A stretch of DNA of 32,612 nucleotides from Actinomycetes bacterium (GTDB lineage Bacteria > Actinomycetota > Actinomycetes > Mycobacteriales > Pseudonocardiaceae). Below, piece by piece: positions 1 to 8,690 of the stretch. Under the pieces are notes generated by a model that was not told the DNA's origin, did no database searches, and worked only from the letters and a program-made list of their open reading frames with translations. Positions within the stretch are counted from its first letter, which is position 1, and each line of letters begins with the position of its first letter. Location of the stretch: the NCBI GenBank assembly GCA_021793175.1, contig JAJYTH010000038.1:1-32612 (forward strand), written 5' to 3'. The translations under genes and the position numbers were made by a program.

Positions 1-2
1 CT

Positions 3-683
3 GTCGACCTGATCGTGCCGCTCAAGGAACCGAGCAGGGGCAAGTCCCGGCTGAGGGACGGCCTGGGCTGTCCGGTGAGCGACCACCGGCACGCCGAACT
101 CGTGCTCGCGTTCGCGTTCGACACACTTCGCGCAGCCACCGCCACGCCCGGTGTGCGCCGGGTGTTGGTCGTCACCTCCGCTCCTGTGGCATTGGCGGCG
201 CTGCGGGAGCTCGGAGTGGACGTCGTGAACGAGAACGGCGAGCACGGCGAGAACGGCGGCACAGCCCAACACGGCGGCGGCGCGGACATCGGCCTGAACG
301 CGGCCCTGCGCACCGGAGAGCGGGTACTGCGCGCCGAGGACCCGCAATGCGTCGTCGGCGCTCTACAGGCGGATCTGCCCGCTTTACGCCCCGACGAACT
401 CGCCACCGCCCTCGCCGAAGCCGAAGGGCGCAGGGCGTTCATCGCCGATCGGCACGGCAGCGGCACCACACTGTTGTTGTCCGCGCCGGGGCAACGCCTC
501 GACCCCCGCTTCGGACCGGGATCGGCTAGAGCCCACACGCTCTCGGGCGCGCTGCCGTTGACGGCACCACTGCCCTCGCTGCGCACCGACGTGGACACCC
601 CCGGTGACCTCGACCACGCGCGCCTGTTGGGACTGGGACAGTGCACCCGAACCGTCCTCGACTGGACCTGTCTGCCGTCCTGA
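3..683 (+). CDS. cofC: CofC/FbiD phosphoenolpyruvate (2-phospho-L-lactate) guanylyltransferase, 5'-truncated
   Basis: This is the 3' portion of a nucleotidyltransferase of coenzyme F420 biosynthesis, which transfers GMP from GTP to phosphoenolpyruvate or 2-phospho-L-lactate. The frame is open to the window edge. The first visible residues, [17 protein letters not shown], match the N-terminal nucleotide-binding signature of CofC proteins (the K-x-x-x-x-x-K-S-R-L pattern), so the true start lies a few codons outside the window and the GTG at 15 is internal. Later landmarks are [15 protein letters not shown] and a C-terminal [12 protein letters not shown], both typical of the family. The stop lies 40 bp before ppk on the same strand, the order found in mycobacteria (fbiD-ppk). 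Whether the substrate is PEP or 2-phospholactate cannot be read from sequence; actinobacterial members are known to prefer PEP. Confidence 0.88.
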   Translation, partial: VDLIVPLKEPSRGKSRLRDGLGCPVSDHRHAELVLAFAFDTLRAATATPGVRRVLVVTSAPVALAALRELGVDVVNENGEHGENGGTAQHGGGADIGLNAALRTGERVLRAEDPQCVVGALQADLPALRPDELATALAEAEGRRAFIADRHGSGTTLLLSAPGQRLDPRFGPGSARAHTLSGALPLTAPLPSLRTDVDTPGDLDHARLLGLGQCTRTVLDWTCLPS

Positions 684-723
684 ACAGGGGCGGGAAACCC
701 CACGGATAAGGGACAATGGCCAT

Positions 724-2955
724 GTGAGTGATGAGACCCAGGCATCTTCGGCTACCGGACCCGACCAGACCGACTTTGACCCGGGACGTCGGTCCGCCAC
801 CACCACGCCGCCGCCCGGGGCCAACACCGGACGCGCATATCCGATGCCGTCCGCACCTCCCGCCGCCACCGACATCGACCGTGGCGAGAACACGCTTCCC
901 GACGACCGGTACTTCAACCGGGAGCTTTCGTGGCAGGACTTCAACGCGCGGGTCCTGGCACTGGCCGAGGACGAGTCCCAGCCGTTGCTGGAGCGCGCCA
1001 AGTTCCTCGCGATCTTCGCGTCCAACCTGGACGAGTTCTACATGGTGCGCGTCGCCGGGCTGAAGCGTCGCGAACAGACCGGCCTTCCCGTGCGCAGCGC
1101 CGACGGCCTCACTCCCTCCGAGCAGCTCTCCTACGTGGCCGAGCGGAACGCCGAGCTGGTGCAGCGGCACACCGTGGCGTTCGAGCAAGGGGTGCGGCCC
1201 GCGTTGGCCGAGGCCGGTATCCGCATCGTCGCCTGGGCCGACCTCGGGGTCGAGGAGCGGACCCGGATGTCGGCGTACTTCACCAAACAGGTCTTTCCCG
1301 TACTGACCCCGTTGGCCGTCGATCCGGCGCACCCCTTCCCCTACATCTCCGGCCTTTCGCTCAACCTCGCCGTCACGGTCCGCGATCCCGAGGACGGCAC
1401 CGAAAGGTTCGCCAGGGTGAAGGTGCCCAACAACGTTCCCCGACTCGTCCGCATCGAGGAACGTCGCGATGCCCGCACAGCGACGTTCCTGCCTTTAGAG
1501 GAACTCATCGCGGCGCACCTGGACGAGTTGTTCAGCGGCATGCAGGTCAGCGAACACCACGTATTCCGGGTCACCCGCAACGCCGACTTCGAGGTCGAGG
1601 AGGACCGGGACGAGGACCTGCTCCAGGCGCTGGAACGGGAGCTCGCGCAACGCCGTTTCGGCCCGCCCGTGCGGCTGGAGGTCGCGAACGACATGAGCGA
1701 GCACGTGCTCGAACTCCTGCTGCGCGAACTGGAGGTCGATCCTCAGGACGTGGTGGAGATCCCCGGGCTGCTCGACCTCAGCTGCCTGAGCCAGCTGCAC
1801 TCACTGAACCGCAAGGAACTCAAGCACCCGCCTTTCGTTCCCGCCACCCATCCCGCGTTCGGGGAACACGAGACGCCCAAGAGCGTGTTCGCGACGCTGC
1901 GCGAGGGCGATGTGCTGGTGCAGCACCCGTACCACGCGTTCTCCACGAGCGTGCAGCGGTTCATAGAGCAGGCGGCGGCCGACGACAAGGTACTGGCCAT
2001 CAAGCAGACGCTGTACCGCACGTCCGGGGAATCGGGCGAGTCACCGATCGTGGACGCGCTCATCGACGCCGCCGAGGCGGGCAAACAGGTCGTGGCGCTG
2101 GTGGAGATCAAGGCACGCTTCGACGAACACGCCAACATCGCGTGGGCCCGCACGCTGGAACGCGCGGGTGTGCACGTGGTCTACGGCCTCGTCGGGCTCA
2201 AGACACACTGCAAGGTCGCGCTCGTCGTGCGTCAGGAAGGGAACACCATCCGACGCTACTGCCATGTCGGCAGCGGCAACTACAACGCCAGAACCGCGCG
2301 CCAGTACGAGGATCTCGGGCTGTTCACCGCCGATCCCGAGATCGGCACCGACCTGACCGACCTGTTCAACGTCCTCACCGGGTACTCCCGGCAGCAGACG
2401 TACCGCAACATCCTCACCTCCCCCAACGGCATCCGGCGGGGCCTGTTGGAGTTCATCGACAAGGAGATCTCCTTAGCCAAGGCGGACAAACCGGCCGGCG
2501 TGCGCATCAAGTGCAACTCGCTGGTCGACGAGCAGATCATCGACAGCCTCTACCGCGCCTCACAGGCCGGTGTCCCGGTCGAGGTGGTGGTACGGGGAAT
2601 CTGCTCCCTCAAGCCCGGTGTGCCCGGCCTGAGCGACAACATCACCGTGCGCTCCATCCTCGGGCGGTTCCTCGAACACTCCCGCATCTTCCACTTCAGA
2701 GGAGCGAACACCCACTGGATCGGCAGCGCCGACATCATGCACCGCAACCTCGACCGCCGTATCGAAGCGCTCGTGCGCGTGACCGACTCGAAACTCACCG
2801 CACAGCTCGACACCGTGCTCGATTCCGCGTTGAACCCCATGACCCGGTGCTGGGTTCTTCAGCCCACAGGCGAATGGGTACCCTCTCCGACGGACAGCGG
2901 CCAAGTCCGCGACCATCAGATGGAAATGCTGCGCAAGCACGGAGCCTCAGGGTGA
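724..2955 (+). CDS. ppk: Polyphosphate kinase (PPK1)
   Basis: PPK1 reversibly polymerises the gamma phosphate of ATP into inorganic polyphosphate. The protein has 743 residues with the full family layout: N-terminal domain ([14 protein letters not shown], then [15 protein letters not shown]), head domain ([15 protein letters not shown]), and two phospholipase-D-like catalytic domains. The predicted autophosphorylated histidine is H495 in GLKTHCK and the second catalytic histidine is H652 in [10 protein letters not shown]. Their spacing of 157 residues equals that of E. coli H435 and H592. I chose GTG 724 because the frame can extend to 604 only inside cofC, and AAGGGA lies 10 bp upstream. The start region is a non-conserved Pro/Thr-rich leader of about 55 residues. 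The stop overlaps the mutT1 start (GTGA), which implies translational coupling. Confidence 0.96.
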   Translation: MSDETQASSATGPDQTDFDPGRRSATTTPPPGANTGRAYPMPSAPPAATDIDRGENTLPDDRYFNRELSWQDFNARVLALAEDESQPLLERAKFLAIFASNLDEFYMVRVAGLKRREQTGLPVRSADGLTPSEQLSYVAERNAELVQRHTVAFEQGVRPALAEAGIRIVAWADLGVEERTRMSAYFTKQVFPVLTPLAVDPAHPFPYISGLSLNLAVTVRDPEDGTERFARVKVPNNVPRLVRIEERRDARTATFLPLEELIAAHLDELFSGMQVSEHHVFRVTRNADFEVEEDRDEDLLQALERELAQRRFGPPVRLEVANDMSEHVLELLLRELEVDPQDVVEIPGLLDLSCLSQLHSLNRKELKHPPFVPATHPAFGEHETPKSVFATLREGDVLVQHPYHAFSTSVQRFIEQAAADDKVLAIKQTLYRTSGESGESPIVDALIDAAEAGKQVVALVEIKARFDEHANIAWARTLERAGVHVVYGLVGLKTHCKVALVVRQEGNTIRRYCHVGSGNYNARTARQYEDLGLFTADPEIGTDLTDLFNVLTGYSRQQTYRNILTSPNGIRRGLLEFIDKEISLAKADKPAGVRIKCNSLVDEQIIDSLYRASQAGVPVEVVVRGICSLKPGVPGLSDNITVRSILGRFLEHSRIFHFRGANTHWIGSADIMHRNLDRRIEALVRVTDSKLTAQLDTVLDSALNPMTRCWVLQPTGEWVPSPTDSGQVRDHQMEMLRKHGASG

Positions 2956-3869
2956 GCAAGGTCGTGAAAGCCGCGGGGGCGGCGCTGTGGCGTCGGACCT
3001 CCGCGGGGACCGAGATCGCAGTCGTACACAGGCCACACTACGACGACTGGTCACTGCCTAAAGGAAAACTGGACCCCGGAGAGACCTCTCCCGTCGCCGC
3101 CGTCCGGGAAATCGCCGAGGAGACCGGCTTCGACGCCGCTCTCGGACAGTTCCTCACCACCGTCGAATACAACGTGCGCGGGGCGCCGAAAAAGGTGGAC
3201 TACTTCACGGCGCAGACGGTTTCCGGCAAGTTCGCCCCCAACGAGGAAGTGGACGAACTGCGTTGGCTTCCGCCGCACGAAGCGCGGTCTCTGCTGACCT
3301 ACCCCAGCGATCGCGATGTCTGCGACCTCGCCGGGAGAATGCTTTCCGACATCGCCATCGTGCTGCTGGTGCGGCACGCCAAGGCGGGTAAACGGGAGGA
3401 CTGGGCCGGAGACGACGATCTGCGCCCGCTTTCGAATGCGGGAATGCGGCAGGCCGAAGCGTTGCGGCCACTATTGGGCGCGTTTCGGCCCGAACGGGTC
3501 TACTCGGCGCCACGACTGCGATGTGTCCAGACGGTTCGCGCCGTGGCCGAGGACATCGGCGGTGAAGTACATATCGAACCGTCGATATCGGAAGAGGACT
3601 ACTGCAAGGACAACAAAGCCGGAATCGAGTGGCTGCTTTCCGTAGCGGACTCGCACACCAGCGCGGTCGTGTGCAGCCAGGGCGGTGTCATTCCCGACCT
3701 TCTCGACACGCTGGCCCGGCGGAACGACCTCGAGCTGTCTCGAAAGCGGTCGGGTGACGTCCCGAGCAAAAAGGGTTCGGTGTGGGTTCTGTCATTCGAC
3801 ACCACTGCCGAGACCCCCAGGCTCGTCGGAGCCCACTATCTGCCCACAGCGCTGCCCGAGCCCTGCTGA
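2952..3869 (+). CDS. mutT1: Nudix hydrolase with C-terminal histidine phosphatase domain (MutT1-type)
   Basis: This is a two-domain housecleaning enzyme of 305 residues. The N-terminal Nudix domain carries a complete Nudix box at residues 38-60 (GKLDPGE, seven residues, REIAEETGF). The C-terminal half is a SixA-like histidine phosphatase with the RHAK signature (R141-H142). This arrangement matches mycobacterial MutT1 (Rv2985), known to hydrolyse 8-oxo-GTP/8-oxo-dGTP and diadenosine polyphosphates. GTG 2952 overlaps the ppk stop by four bases (GTGA), and the frame upstream of it runs antiregister inside ppk, so this start is favoured. The gene ends in front of a strong hairpin shared with convergent hupB. 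Substrate specificity is inferred from orthology and synteny. Confidence 0.92.
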   Translation: MSKVVKAAGAALWRRTSAGTEIAVVHRPHYDDWSLPKGKLDPGETSPVAAVREIAEETGFDAALGQFLTTVEYNVRGAPKKVDYFTAQTVSGKFAPNEEVDELRWLPPHEARSLLTYPSDRDVCDLAGRMLSDIAIVLLVRHAKAGKREDWAGDDDLRPLSNAGMRQAEALRPLLGAFRPERVYSAPRLRCVQTVRAVAEDIGGEVHIEPSISEEDYCKDNKAGIEWLLSVADSHTSAVVCSQGGVIPDLLDTLARRNDLELSRKRSGDVPSKKGSVWVLSFDTTAETPRLVGAHYLPTALPEPC

Positions 3870-3908
3870 ATAGTGCTCTTTCTGAAACTCCGCTGACCCC
3901 TGAATACA

Positions 3909-3950
3909 CCGGCAGGGCTTCCGCGCTCGAAGTGCGGAAAGCCCTGCCGG
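3909..3950. terminator. Bidirectional terminator hairpin between mutT1 and hupB
   Basis: Inverted repeat: the left arm at 3909-3924 pairs with the right arm at 3934-3950 over 16 bp with a single one-base bulge, around a 9-nt loop. It sits between two convergent genes. There is no long T-tract on either strand, which is common in high-GC actinobacteria. Confidence 0.75.
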
Positions 3951-3955
3951 AGAAT

Positions 3956-3980
3956 CGAACGCCGCGATGCGCGGCGTTCG
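3956..3980 (-). terminator. Second hairpin directly after hupB stop
   Basis: A perfect 11-bp stem (CGAACGCCGCG at 3956-3966 with its complement at 3970-3980) encloses a 3-nt loop. It begins three bases after the hupB stop codon, so it is most likely the proximal hupB terminator or an mRNA 3'-end stabiliser. The mutT1 transcript would also cross it. Confidence 0.6.
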
Positions 3981-3983
3981 GCA

Positions 3984-5048
3984 TTACTTCTTCCTCGCGG
4001 CGGTGGTCTTCTTCGCCGGGGAAGTCCGCGATGTCGTCTTCGCGGTTGTCCTCGTAGTCGTCTTCGGCGCGGTCTTCGCCGTGGCCCGGGTGGTCTTGGC
4101 GGGAGTCTTCTTCGCCGTGGCCTTGGTCGTCTTGGTGGTGGTCTTCGGTGCCGCCTTGGACGTACTCGACTTCGTCGAAGCCGCCTTGCTGGTGGTCTTG
4201 CTCGTGGTCTTGCTCGCCGCCTTGGCGGTACTCGACTTCGTCGAAGCCGCCTTGGTCGCCTTGGTGGTGGTCTTCGGCGCGGCCTTGGTGGTACTCGCCT
4301 TGGTCGCCCTGGACGTGGTCTTCGGCGCCGCCTTGGTAGTGGTCGTCTTGGTCGCCTTGGCGGTGGTCTTCGGCGCGGCCTTGGCGGTACTCGCCTTGGT
4401 GGTGCTCGCCTTGGTCGCCCTGGTCGTCGTCTTCGGCGCCGCCTTGGTAGTGGTCGTCTTGGTCGCCCTGGTGGTGGTCTTCGGCGCGGCCTTGGTAGTG
4501 GTCGTCTTGGTCGCCCTGGTCGTCGTCTTCGGCGCCGCCTTGGTAGTGGTCGTCTTGGTCGCCCTGGTGGTGGTCTTCGGCGCGGCCTTGGTAGTGGTCG
4601 TCTTGGTCGCCCTGGTGGTGGTCTTCGGCGCGGCTGCCTTGCTCGTGGTGCTCTTGGTCGGAGCCGTGGCCTTCGTCGTCCGGGTAGAGGTGGTGCGTGT
4701 GGAAGTCGGGCGAGTGGCAGCCGTCTTCGACGTGCTGGTGGCCCGCTTCGTGGTGGCCCTGGGGAGTTTCCTCGCGCCGCTCACGACTTCCTTGAACGTC
4801 GTGCCCGGGCGGAAAGCAGGCACATTGGTCTTCTTCACACGCACGGTCTCACCCGTGCGCGGATTCCTCGCGGTACGGGCGGCACGGGCACGCTTCTCGA
4901 ACACACCGAAGCCGGTGATGTTCACCTTCTCGCCCTTGTTGACCGTACGAATGATGATGTCGACGAGGTTGTCGACAGCCTGCGCAGCGACCTTCTTGTC
5001 GCCCAAGCGCTCGGCGAGCGCTTCGATGAGTTGGGCCTTGTTGGCCAT
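3984..5048 (-). CDS. hupB: HU-family nucleoid protein HupB with expanded Lys/Thr/Ala repeat tail
   Basis: This is a histone-like DNA-binding and bending protein of 354 residues. Residues 1 to about 92 are a canonical HU domain: [19 protein letters not shown], then [18 protein letters not shown] and the DNA-binding arm ([16 protein letters not shown]). Residues from about 100 to the end form a low-complexity basic tail of K, T, A, P and R, resembling eukaryotic histone H1 tails. Mycobacterial HupB has the same two-part design but is only about 214 residues. Part of the tail consists of a repeated 16-residue unit ([16 protein letters not shown]). The ATG at 5048 has GGAGG just upstream. Acidic residues are almost absent from the tail, so strong nonspecific DNA or RNA contacts are expected. 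The neighbouring order mutT1-hupB-leuD is conserved in mycobacteria. Confidence 0.96.
   Translation of the reverse strand: MANKAQLIEALAERLGDKKVAAQAVDNLVDIIIRTVNKGEKVNITGFGVFEKRARAARTARNPRTGETVRVKKTNVPAFRPGTTFKEVVSGARKLPRATTKRATSTSKTAATRPTSTRTTSTRTTKATAPTKSTTSKAAAPKTTTRATKTTTTKAAPKTTTRATKTTTTKAAPKTTTRATKTTTTKAAPKTTTRATKTTTTKAAPKTTTRATKASTTKASTAKAAPKTTAKATKTTTTKAAPKTTSRATKASTTKAAPKTTTKATKAASTKSSTAKAASKTTSKTTSKAASTKSSTSKAAPKTTTKTTKATAKKTPAKTTRATAKTAPKTTTRTTAKTTSRTSPAKKTTAARKK
4405..4632 (-). repeat. 48-bp tandem repeats within hupB tail
   Basis: Units begin at 4453, 4501, 4549 and 4597, exactly 48 bp apart, with a degenerate unit at 4405-4452. Each encodes 16 residues in the same frame. Adjacent copies are nearly identical and differ mainly at synonymous positions (for example GGTGGTGGT against GGTCGTCGT). 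This pattern points to recent unequal recombination or slippage under protein-level selection. Further degenerate units continue towards 4150. Confidence 0.85.
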
Positions 5049-5106
5049 TCAGTCCTCCAAGAAGAACTACGTGTTACCCGGCCACACCGGCCGACATGCG
5101 CACACG

Positions 5107-5134
5107 GTATTACCAACGCAGCACAAATTCCAAA
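5107..5134 (-). promoter_or_regulatory. Candidate hupB promoter
   Basis: On the minus strand, TTTGGA (5134-5129) and TAATAC (5112-5107) are separated by 16 bp, giving a leader of about 50 nt before the ATG at 5048. An A-rich stretch lies just upstream at about 5148-5153 and could act as an UP-type element. This is assigned by consensus only. Confidence 0.4.
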
Positions 5135-5250
5135 CGGCACGCGGATTTTTTCCTTATCGTGTGCGCGGTTACGCATCTTCAAGGCTCTGCGAACCCGTCG
5201 CGCGCCGTTCGGTGTGAGTGTTCGGCGGTTCCGTGGCCCGGGTACCGGGC

Positions 5251-5284
5251 CCCGGATTCCTTTTGCGCGGACAGGGAATCCGGG
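5251..5284 (-). terminator. leuCD operon terminator
   Basis: A perfect 10-bp inverted repeat (CCCGGATTCC at 5251-5260 and its complement at 5275-5284) with a 14-nt loop starts 10 bp after the leuD stop. There is no T-tract. Position and perfection support termination of the leftward leuC-leuD transcript before hupB. Confidence 0.6.
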
Positions 5285-5294
5285 ACCCTTCGTT

Positions 5295-5888
5295 CTACCT
5301 CGGAGTAGTGGTGGGTTTATGGACGGGCCTCTGCTTCTCGAAAGCTTCGATGTCATCGGCATGCCGAAGCGTCAGCGCAATGTCGTCGAGGCCTTCCATC
5401 AGCCGCCAACGGGTGTAGTCGTCGATCGAGAACCGGGCGACGAAGTCCTTCGCCCGCACGGTCTTGTCCCGCAGATCCACGGTCACCTCGGTGCCCGGCT
5501 CGGATTCCAGCAGCTTCCACAGCTGCTCGACATCCGCCTGCTCGCATTGAGCCGTCAGCAATCCCTGTTTGCCGGAGTTACCGCGGAAGATGTCGGCGAA
5601 CCGGGACGAGATGACGACTCGGAATCCGTAGTCCATCAGCGCCCACACCGCGTGCTCACGCGACGATCCGGTGCCGAAGTCGGGCCCCGCGACGAGCACG
5701 GTGCCCCGGTTGTAGGGCTCGCGGTTCAGCACGAACTGCTCGTCGCCGCGCCAGCCCGCGAACAGGCCGTCCTCGAACCCGGTCCGGGACACCCGCTTGA
5801 GGTAGACGGCCGGGATGATCTGGTCAGTGTCCACGTTAGACGCACGCAGGGGCACCCCGACGCCGGTGTGTGTGGTGAACGGTTCCAT
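5295..5888 (-). CDS. leuD: 3-isopropylmalate dehydratase small subunit LeuD
   Basis: This is the small (swivelling) subunit of isopropylmalate isomerase, which with LeuC converts 2-isopropylmalate to 3-isopropylmalate in leucine synthesis. At 197 residues it has the usual length. Landmarks are [18 protein letters not shown] near the N-terminus, [18 protein letters not shown] (the substrate-contacting loop), and [17 protein letters not shown]. The ATG at 5888 is preceded by GAGGAG. LeuC ends 45 bp upstream on the same strand, so the two subunits are co-transcribed and probably made in stoichiometric amounts. The gene is complete, with no unusual features. Confidence 0.97.
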   Translation of the reverse strand: MEPFTTHTGVGVPLRASNVDTDQIIPAVYLKRVSRTGFEDGLFAGWRGDEQFVLNREPYNRGTVLVAGPDFGTGSSREHAVWALMDYGFRVVISSRFADIFRGNSGKQGLLTAQCEQADVEQLWKLLESEPGTEVTVDLRDKTVRAKDFVARFSIDDYTRWRLMEGLDDIALTLRHADDIEAFEKQRPVHKPTTTPR

Positions 5889-5933
5889 GACGTTGCTCCT
5901 CGTCGCTGTTCAGTGGCAGTCGCTGTCAGATCG

Positions 5934-7349
5934 TCAATCGAGGTCCTCGGGCGAGGACAGAGTGCCGCGCACAGCGGTCGCAGCGGCCACGAGCGGCGAC
6001 ACCAGGTGGGTCCTGCCGCCCTTGCCCTGACGTCCCTCGAAGTTGCGGTTGGAGGTCGAGGCGCTGCGCTCCCCCGGCTTCAGCTGGTCCGGGTTCATGC
6101 CCAGACACATCGAGCAGCCGGCGGCACGCCACTCCGCACCCGCCTCCGTGAAGACCTCGTGCAGTCCCTCGTCCTCAGCGGCCTTGCGCACACGCATGGA
6201 ACCGGGCACGACGAGCATCCGCACGCCGTCGGCCACCTTGCGGCCCCGCAGGACCTCAGCGGCGGCTCGAAGGTCCTCCAGACGGCCGTTGGTGCACGAA
6301 CCGAGGAACACGGTGTCCACCGCGATGTCCCGCAACGGCGTGCCCGGCTTGAGATCCATATAGGACAGGGCCTTCTCGGCGGCGAGACGTTCGGTCTCGT
6401 CGGCCATCTTCTCGGGGTCGGGCACGGATTCCGACAGCGGCAGCCCCTGACCCGGGTTGGTACCCCAGGTCACGAACGGGGTCAGCTCGGAGGCGTCGAG
6501 GTGAACTTCGGCGTCGAACACAGCGTCGTCGTCGGTGCGCAGCTCACGCCACTCGGCGAGCGCGGCGTCCCAGTCGGCGCCCTGCGGGGCGTGCGGGCGG
6601 TCCTTCAAGTAGGCGAACGTCGTCTCGTCCGGTGCGATCATGCCCGCCCGGGCGCCGGCCTCGATGGACATGTTGCAGATGGTCATTCGGGCTTCCATCG
6701 ACAACGACTCAATGGCGCTGCCCCGGTACTCGAGGACGTAGCCCTGCCCGCCGCCCGTACCGATCTTCGCGATGACGGCGAGGATGATGTCCTTGGCCGT
6801 GACCCCGGGGCGCAGCTGACCGTCCACGTTGATCGCCATGGTCTTGAACGGCCGCAGCGGCAGCGTCTGGGTGGCCAGCACGTGTTCCACCTCGGAGGTA
6901 CCGATACCGAAGGCCATCGCCCCGAAAGCCCCGTGCGTGGACGTGTGGCTGTCGCCGCACACCACGGTCATTCCGGGCTGGGTGAGGCCGAGCTGGGGGC
7001 CGATGACGTGCACGATGCCCTGTTCGTCATCCCCCATCGGGTGCAACCGGATACCGAATTCCTCGCAGTTGCGCCGCAACGTCTCGACCTGCGTGCGTGA
7101 CACCGGGTCGGCGATGGGCAGGTCAATGCCGATCGTGGGGACGTTGTGGTCCTCGGTGGCGATGGTGAGATCCGGACGCCGCACCTTCCGGCCCGCCAGG
7201 CGCAGACCGTCGAACGCCTGTGGACTGGTGACCTCGTGTACGAGATGCAGGTCGATGTAGAGCAGGTCGGGTTCGGCGCCCTCGCCGCGACGCACCGTGT
7301 GTGCGTCCCACACCTTTTCCGCCAGTGTGCGGCCCCGCTTTTCGGTCAT
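5934..7349 (-). CDS. leuC: 3-isopropylmalate dehydratase large subunit LeuC
   Basis: This is the aconitase-family [4Fe-4S] subunit of isopropylmalate isomerase, 471 residues. The three cluster cysteines are C352 in LGSCTNG and C412/C415 in [13 protein letters not shown]. The N-terminus [10 protein letters not shown] and the [14 protein letters not shown] segment are typical, as is [20 protein letters not shown] near the C-terminus. The ATG at 7349 has GGAGG six to ten bases upstream. It is the first gene of leuCD and is transcribed divergently from an IclR-type regulator across a 92-bp gap. In Corynebacterium (LtbR) and Streptomyces (NdgR), the orthologous regulator controls leuCD, which is the likely regulation here. 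Confidence 0.97.
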   Translation of the reverse strand: MTEKRGRTLAEKVWDAHTVRRGEGAEPDLLYIDLHLVHEVTSPQAFDGLRLAGRKVRRPDLTIATEDHNVPTIGIDLPIADPVSRTQVETLRRNCEEFGIRLHPMGDDEQGIVHVIGPQLGLTQPGMTVVCGDSHTSTHGAFGAMAFGIGTSEVEHVLATQTLPLRPFKTMAINVDGQLRPGVTAKDIILAVIAKIGTGGGQGYVLEYRGSAIESLSMEARMTICNMSIEAGARAGMIAPDETTFAYLKDRPHAPQGADWDAALAEWRELRTDDDAVFDAEVHLDASELTPFVTWGTNPGQGLPLSESVPDPEKMADETERLAAEKALSYMDLKPGTPLRDIAVDTVFLGSCTNGRLEDLRAAAEVLRGRKVADGVRMLVVPGSMRVRKAAEDEGLHEVFTEAGAEWRAAGCSMCLGMNPDQLKPGERSASTSNRNFEGRQGKGGRTHLVSPLVAAATAVRGTLSSPEDLD

Positions 7350-7441
7350 CAGGGCTCCTCCGTGAACGTGTGTCGGAAAGCGAGCGGACTCACTTCGGGA
7401 AACATGGACTATCCCAGACTGCGAGATTATAGTATCGCTTT
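7350..7441. promoter_or_regulatory. Divergent leuC / ndgR promoter-operator region
   Basis: On the plus strand, TGGACT (7405-7410) and TATAGT (7428-7433) are 17 bp apart. A transcript from this promoter would begin at or within two bases of the GTG at 7442, so the regulator mRNA is probably leaderless. On the minus strand a perfect TATAAT (7431-7426) overlaps the same element and could serve leuC with a leader of about 70 nt, although no good -35 is visible. Because the two -10 elements overlap, a single bound regulator could control both genes. The exact operator cannot be fixed by eye. Confidence 0.5.
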
Positions 7442-8179
7442 GTGGGACAACCCGATATTAGCAACAGCGCTGACTCACAGGTCCAGCAGAGCGGGATCGG
7501 CGTATTGGACAAAGCCGTATCCGTATTGCGCGCGATCGCGGAACAACCGTGCGGACTGGCGGAACTGTGCACGCGGACAGGACTTCCACGCGCGACGGCG
7601 CATCGGCTCGCGGTGGGTCTCGAAGTGCACCGAATGCTGCATCGAGGCCCGGACGGCCGTTGGCGCCCGGGACCCGCATTGGCGGAACTGGCGGGCGGGA
7701 CGGTGGATCCGTTGCTCGACGCCGCCGGTGTGGTGCTCCCGAAATTGCGGGATCTGACAGGCGAAAGCGTGCAGTTGTATCGCCGGGACGGCGTCATACG
7801 CGTATGCGTGGCGGCGGCGGAACCGGCGAGCGGACTACGCGACACGGTGCCTGTGGGCGCACGGCTACCGATGACGGCCGGATCGGGCGCGAAAGTTCTG
7901 GCCGCGTGGGCGGATGCGCATACCCGGCAGGCCGTTCTCGCCGACGCCGTATTCGGCGAGCGCACATTGCTCGAGGTACGTCGCCGTGGTTGGGCGCAAA
8001 GCGTGGCGGAGCGGGAACCGGGTGTGGCGAGCGTGTCGGCCCCGGTACGGGACAGCGCAGGCAATGTAGTCGCGGCGGTCTCGGTGTCGGGCCCAGTGGA
8101 CCGCATAGGCCGCCGCCCGGGTGCGAAGTGGGCCAGCGACCTCCTGCAGGCGGCCAACGCCCTTCAGGAACACCTGTAA
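7442..8179 (+). CDS. ndgR: IclR-family transcriptional regulator, NdgR/LtbR-type
   Basis: This is a DNA-binding regulator of 245 residues. After about 17 disordered residues, the winged helix-turn-helix runs from [16 protein letters not shown] through [19 protein letters not shown] to [12 protein letters not shown] (about residues 18-70). The effector-binding IclR domain follows, including [12 protein letters not shown] and [18 protein letters not shown]. The gene is divergent from leuC, as are its orthologues in mycobacteria (Rv2989), Corynebacterium (LtbR, repressor of leuCD) and Streptomyces (NdgR). The GTG at 7442 is the only start compatible with the promoter, and no ribosome-binding site precedes it, in agreement with leaderless translation. 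Assignment to this orthologue group rests on sequence and synteny. The effector, probably leucine or a related amino acid signal, is inferred. Confidence 0.9.
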   Translation: MGQPDISNSADSQVQQSGIGVLDKAVSVLRAIAEQPCGLAELCTRTGLPRATAHRLAVGLEVHRMLHRGPDGRWRPGPALAELAGGTVDPLLDAAGVVLPKLRDLTGESVQLYRRDGVIRVCVAAAEPASGLRDTVPVGARLPMTAGSGAKVLAAWADAHTRQAVLADAVFGERTLLEVRRRGWAQSVAEREPGVASVSAPVRDSAGNVVAAVSVSGPVDRIGRRPGAKWASDLLQAANALQEHL

Positions 8180-8369
8180 CGCGTGAAGAGCCCGCCGGCC
8201 GCACGAACCCCGCGGGCTCGAATTCGCGGACGACCGCGCAAGAGCGAGCCGAACCGTCTCGGCACCGCGCCTCGACCGACCCGCCGCGCCCAGCCGGAAA
8301 ACCCCTCCCCGGCCGGGCGCGGACGGGGATACGAACAGGAAAACGGGCGCACAAGAAGTCCACGAACAA

Positions 8370-8403
8370 AAAGCCCTCTTCGCATTACCGCGAAGAGGGC
8401 TTT
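8370..8403 (-). terminator. Terminator of the tRNA-Gln/tRNA-Glu transcript
   Basis: A perfect 14-bp stem (8370-8383 with 8390-8403) with a 6-nt loop is followed on the minus strand by a T-rich run reading TTTTTGTTCG including the stem end. It lies just downstream of tRNA-Glu and is also 190 bp downstream of the IclR gene, so it may work in both directions. The rest of 8180-8369 shows no gene. Confidence 0.8.
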
Positions 8404-8410
8404 CGCTCTG

Positions 8411-8483
8411 TACCCCCGATGGGATTCGAACCCACGCTACCGGCGTGAGAGGCCGGCGTCCTAGGCCGCTAGACGACGGGGGC
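8411..8483 (-). tRNA. tRNA-Glu (anticodon CTC)
   Basis: The minus strand folds into a standard cloverleaf. The 7-bp acceptor begins GCCCCCG and pairs with CGGGGGT, followed by discriminator A. The D-arm contains CTAGCGGCCTAGG. The anticodon stem CCGGC/GCCGG encloses CTCTCAC with anticodon CTC. The T-arm contains GGTTCGAATCC. CCA is not encoded. It reads GAG codons and lies downstream of tRNA-Gln on the same strand. Confidence 0.96.
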
Positions 8484-8526
8484 CTAACTGCGAAGTGCAC
8501 CCTATCAGTTCGGATTTCGCTCCGCG

Positions 8527-8598
8527 CTGGGGTACCAGGACTCGAACCTAGACTAACTGAACCAGAATCAGTCGTGCTGCCAATTACACCATACCCCA
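8527..8598 (-). tRNA. tRNA-Gln (anticodon CTG)
   Basis: The minus strand folds as a cloverleaf. Acceptor TGGGGTA pairs with TACCCCA, with discriminator G. The anticodon stem ACTGA/TCAGT encloses TTCTGGT, giving anticodon CTG for CAG codons. The T-arm contains GGTTCGAGTCC. It lies 43 bp upstream of tRNA-Glu, and the two are probably one transcript. In actinobacteria this tRNA is first charged with glutamate by GltX and then amidated, so it is a predicted substrate of the nearby gltX product. Confidence 0.96.
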
Positions 8599-8644
8599 TC
8601 GGGCACCTCACCGAATCTCTCCGGATCGGCGCCGCTGGAAAGAA

Positions 8645-8675
8645 ATACTAGAACATGCCCCTATAGGCCCAACAA
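8645..8675 (-). promoter_or_regulatory. Candidate promoter of the tRNA pair
   Basis: On the minus strand, TTGTTG (8675-8670) and TAGTAT (8650-8645) are 19 bp apart, about 45 bp before tRNA-Gln. The spacing is on the long side, so this is tentative. Confidence 0.35.
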
Positions 8676-8690
8676 CCGGGGGTCCCAACA

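Noticed and set aside
930-2951. Upstream extension of the mutT1 frame through ppk
   Set aside because: The frame is merely open. It is out of register with PPK motifs, and the Nudix domain starts immediately after GTG 2952.
4405-4632. Regular 48-bp repeats considered as a CRISPR or other noncoding array
   Set aside because: Units are contiguous without unique spacers and keep the hupB reading frame.
3967-5217. Plus-strand frame opposite hupB reading as a Val/Leu/Ala-rich protein with many hydrophobic repeats
   Set aside because: It is the antisense shadow of the Lys/Thr/Ala repeat codons of hupB. It has no ribosome-binding site and the real HU domain is on the other strand.
5031-7100. 689-codon plus-strand frame opposite leuD and leuC
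   Set aside because: It is antisense to two well-conserved enzymes and arises from high GC at third codon positions. No family motifs are present.
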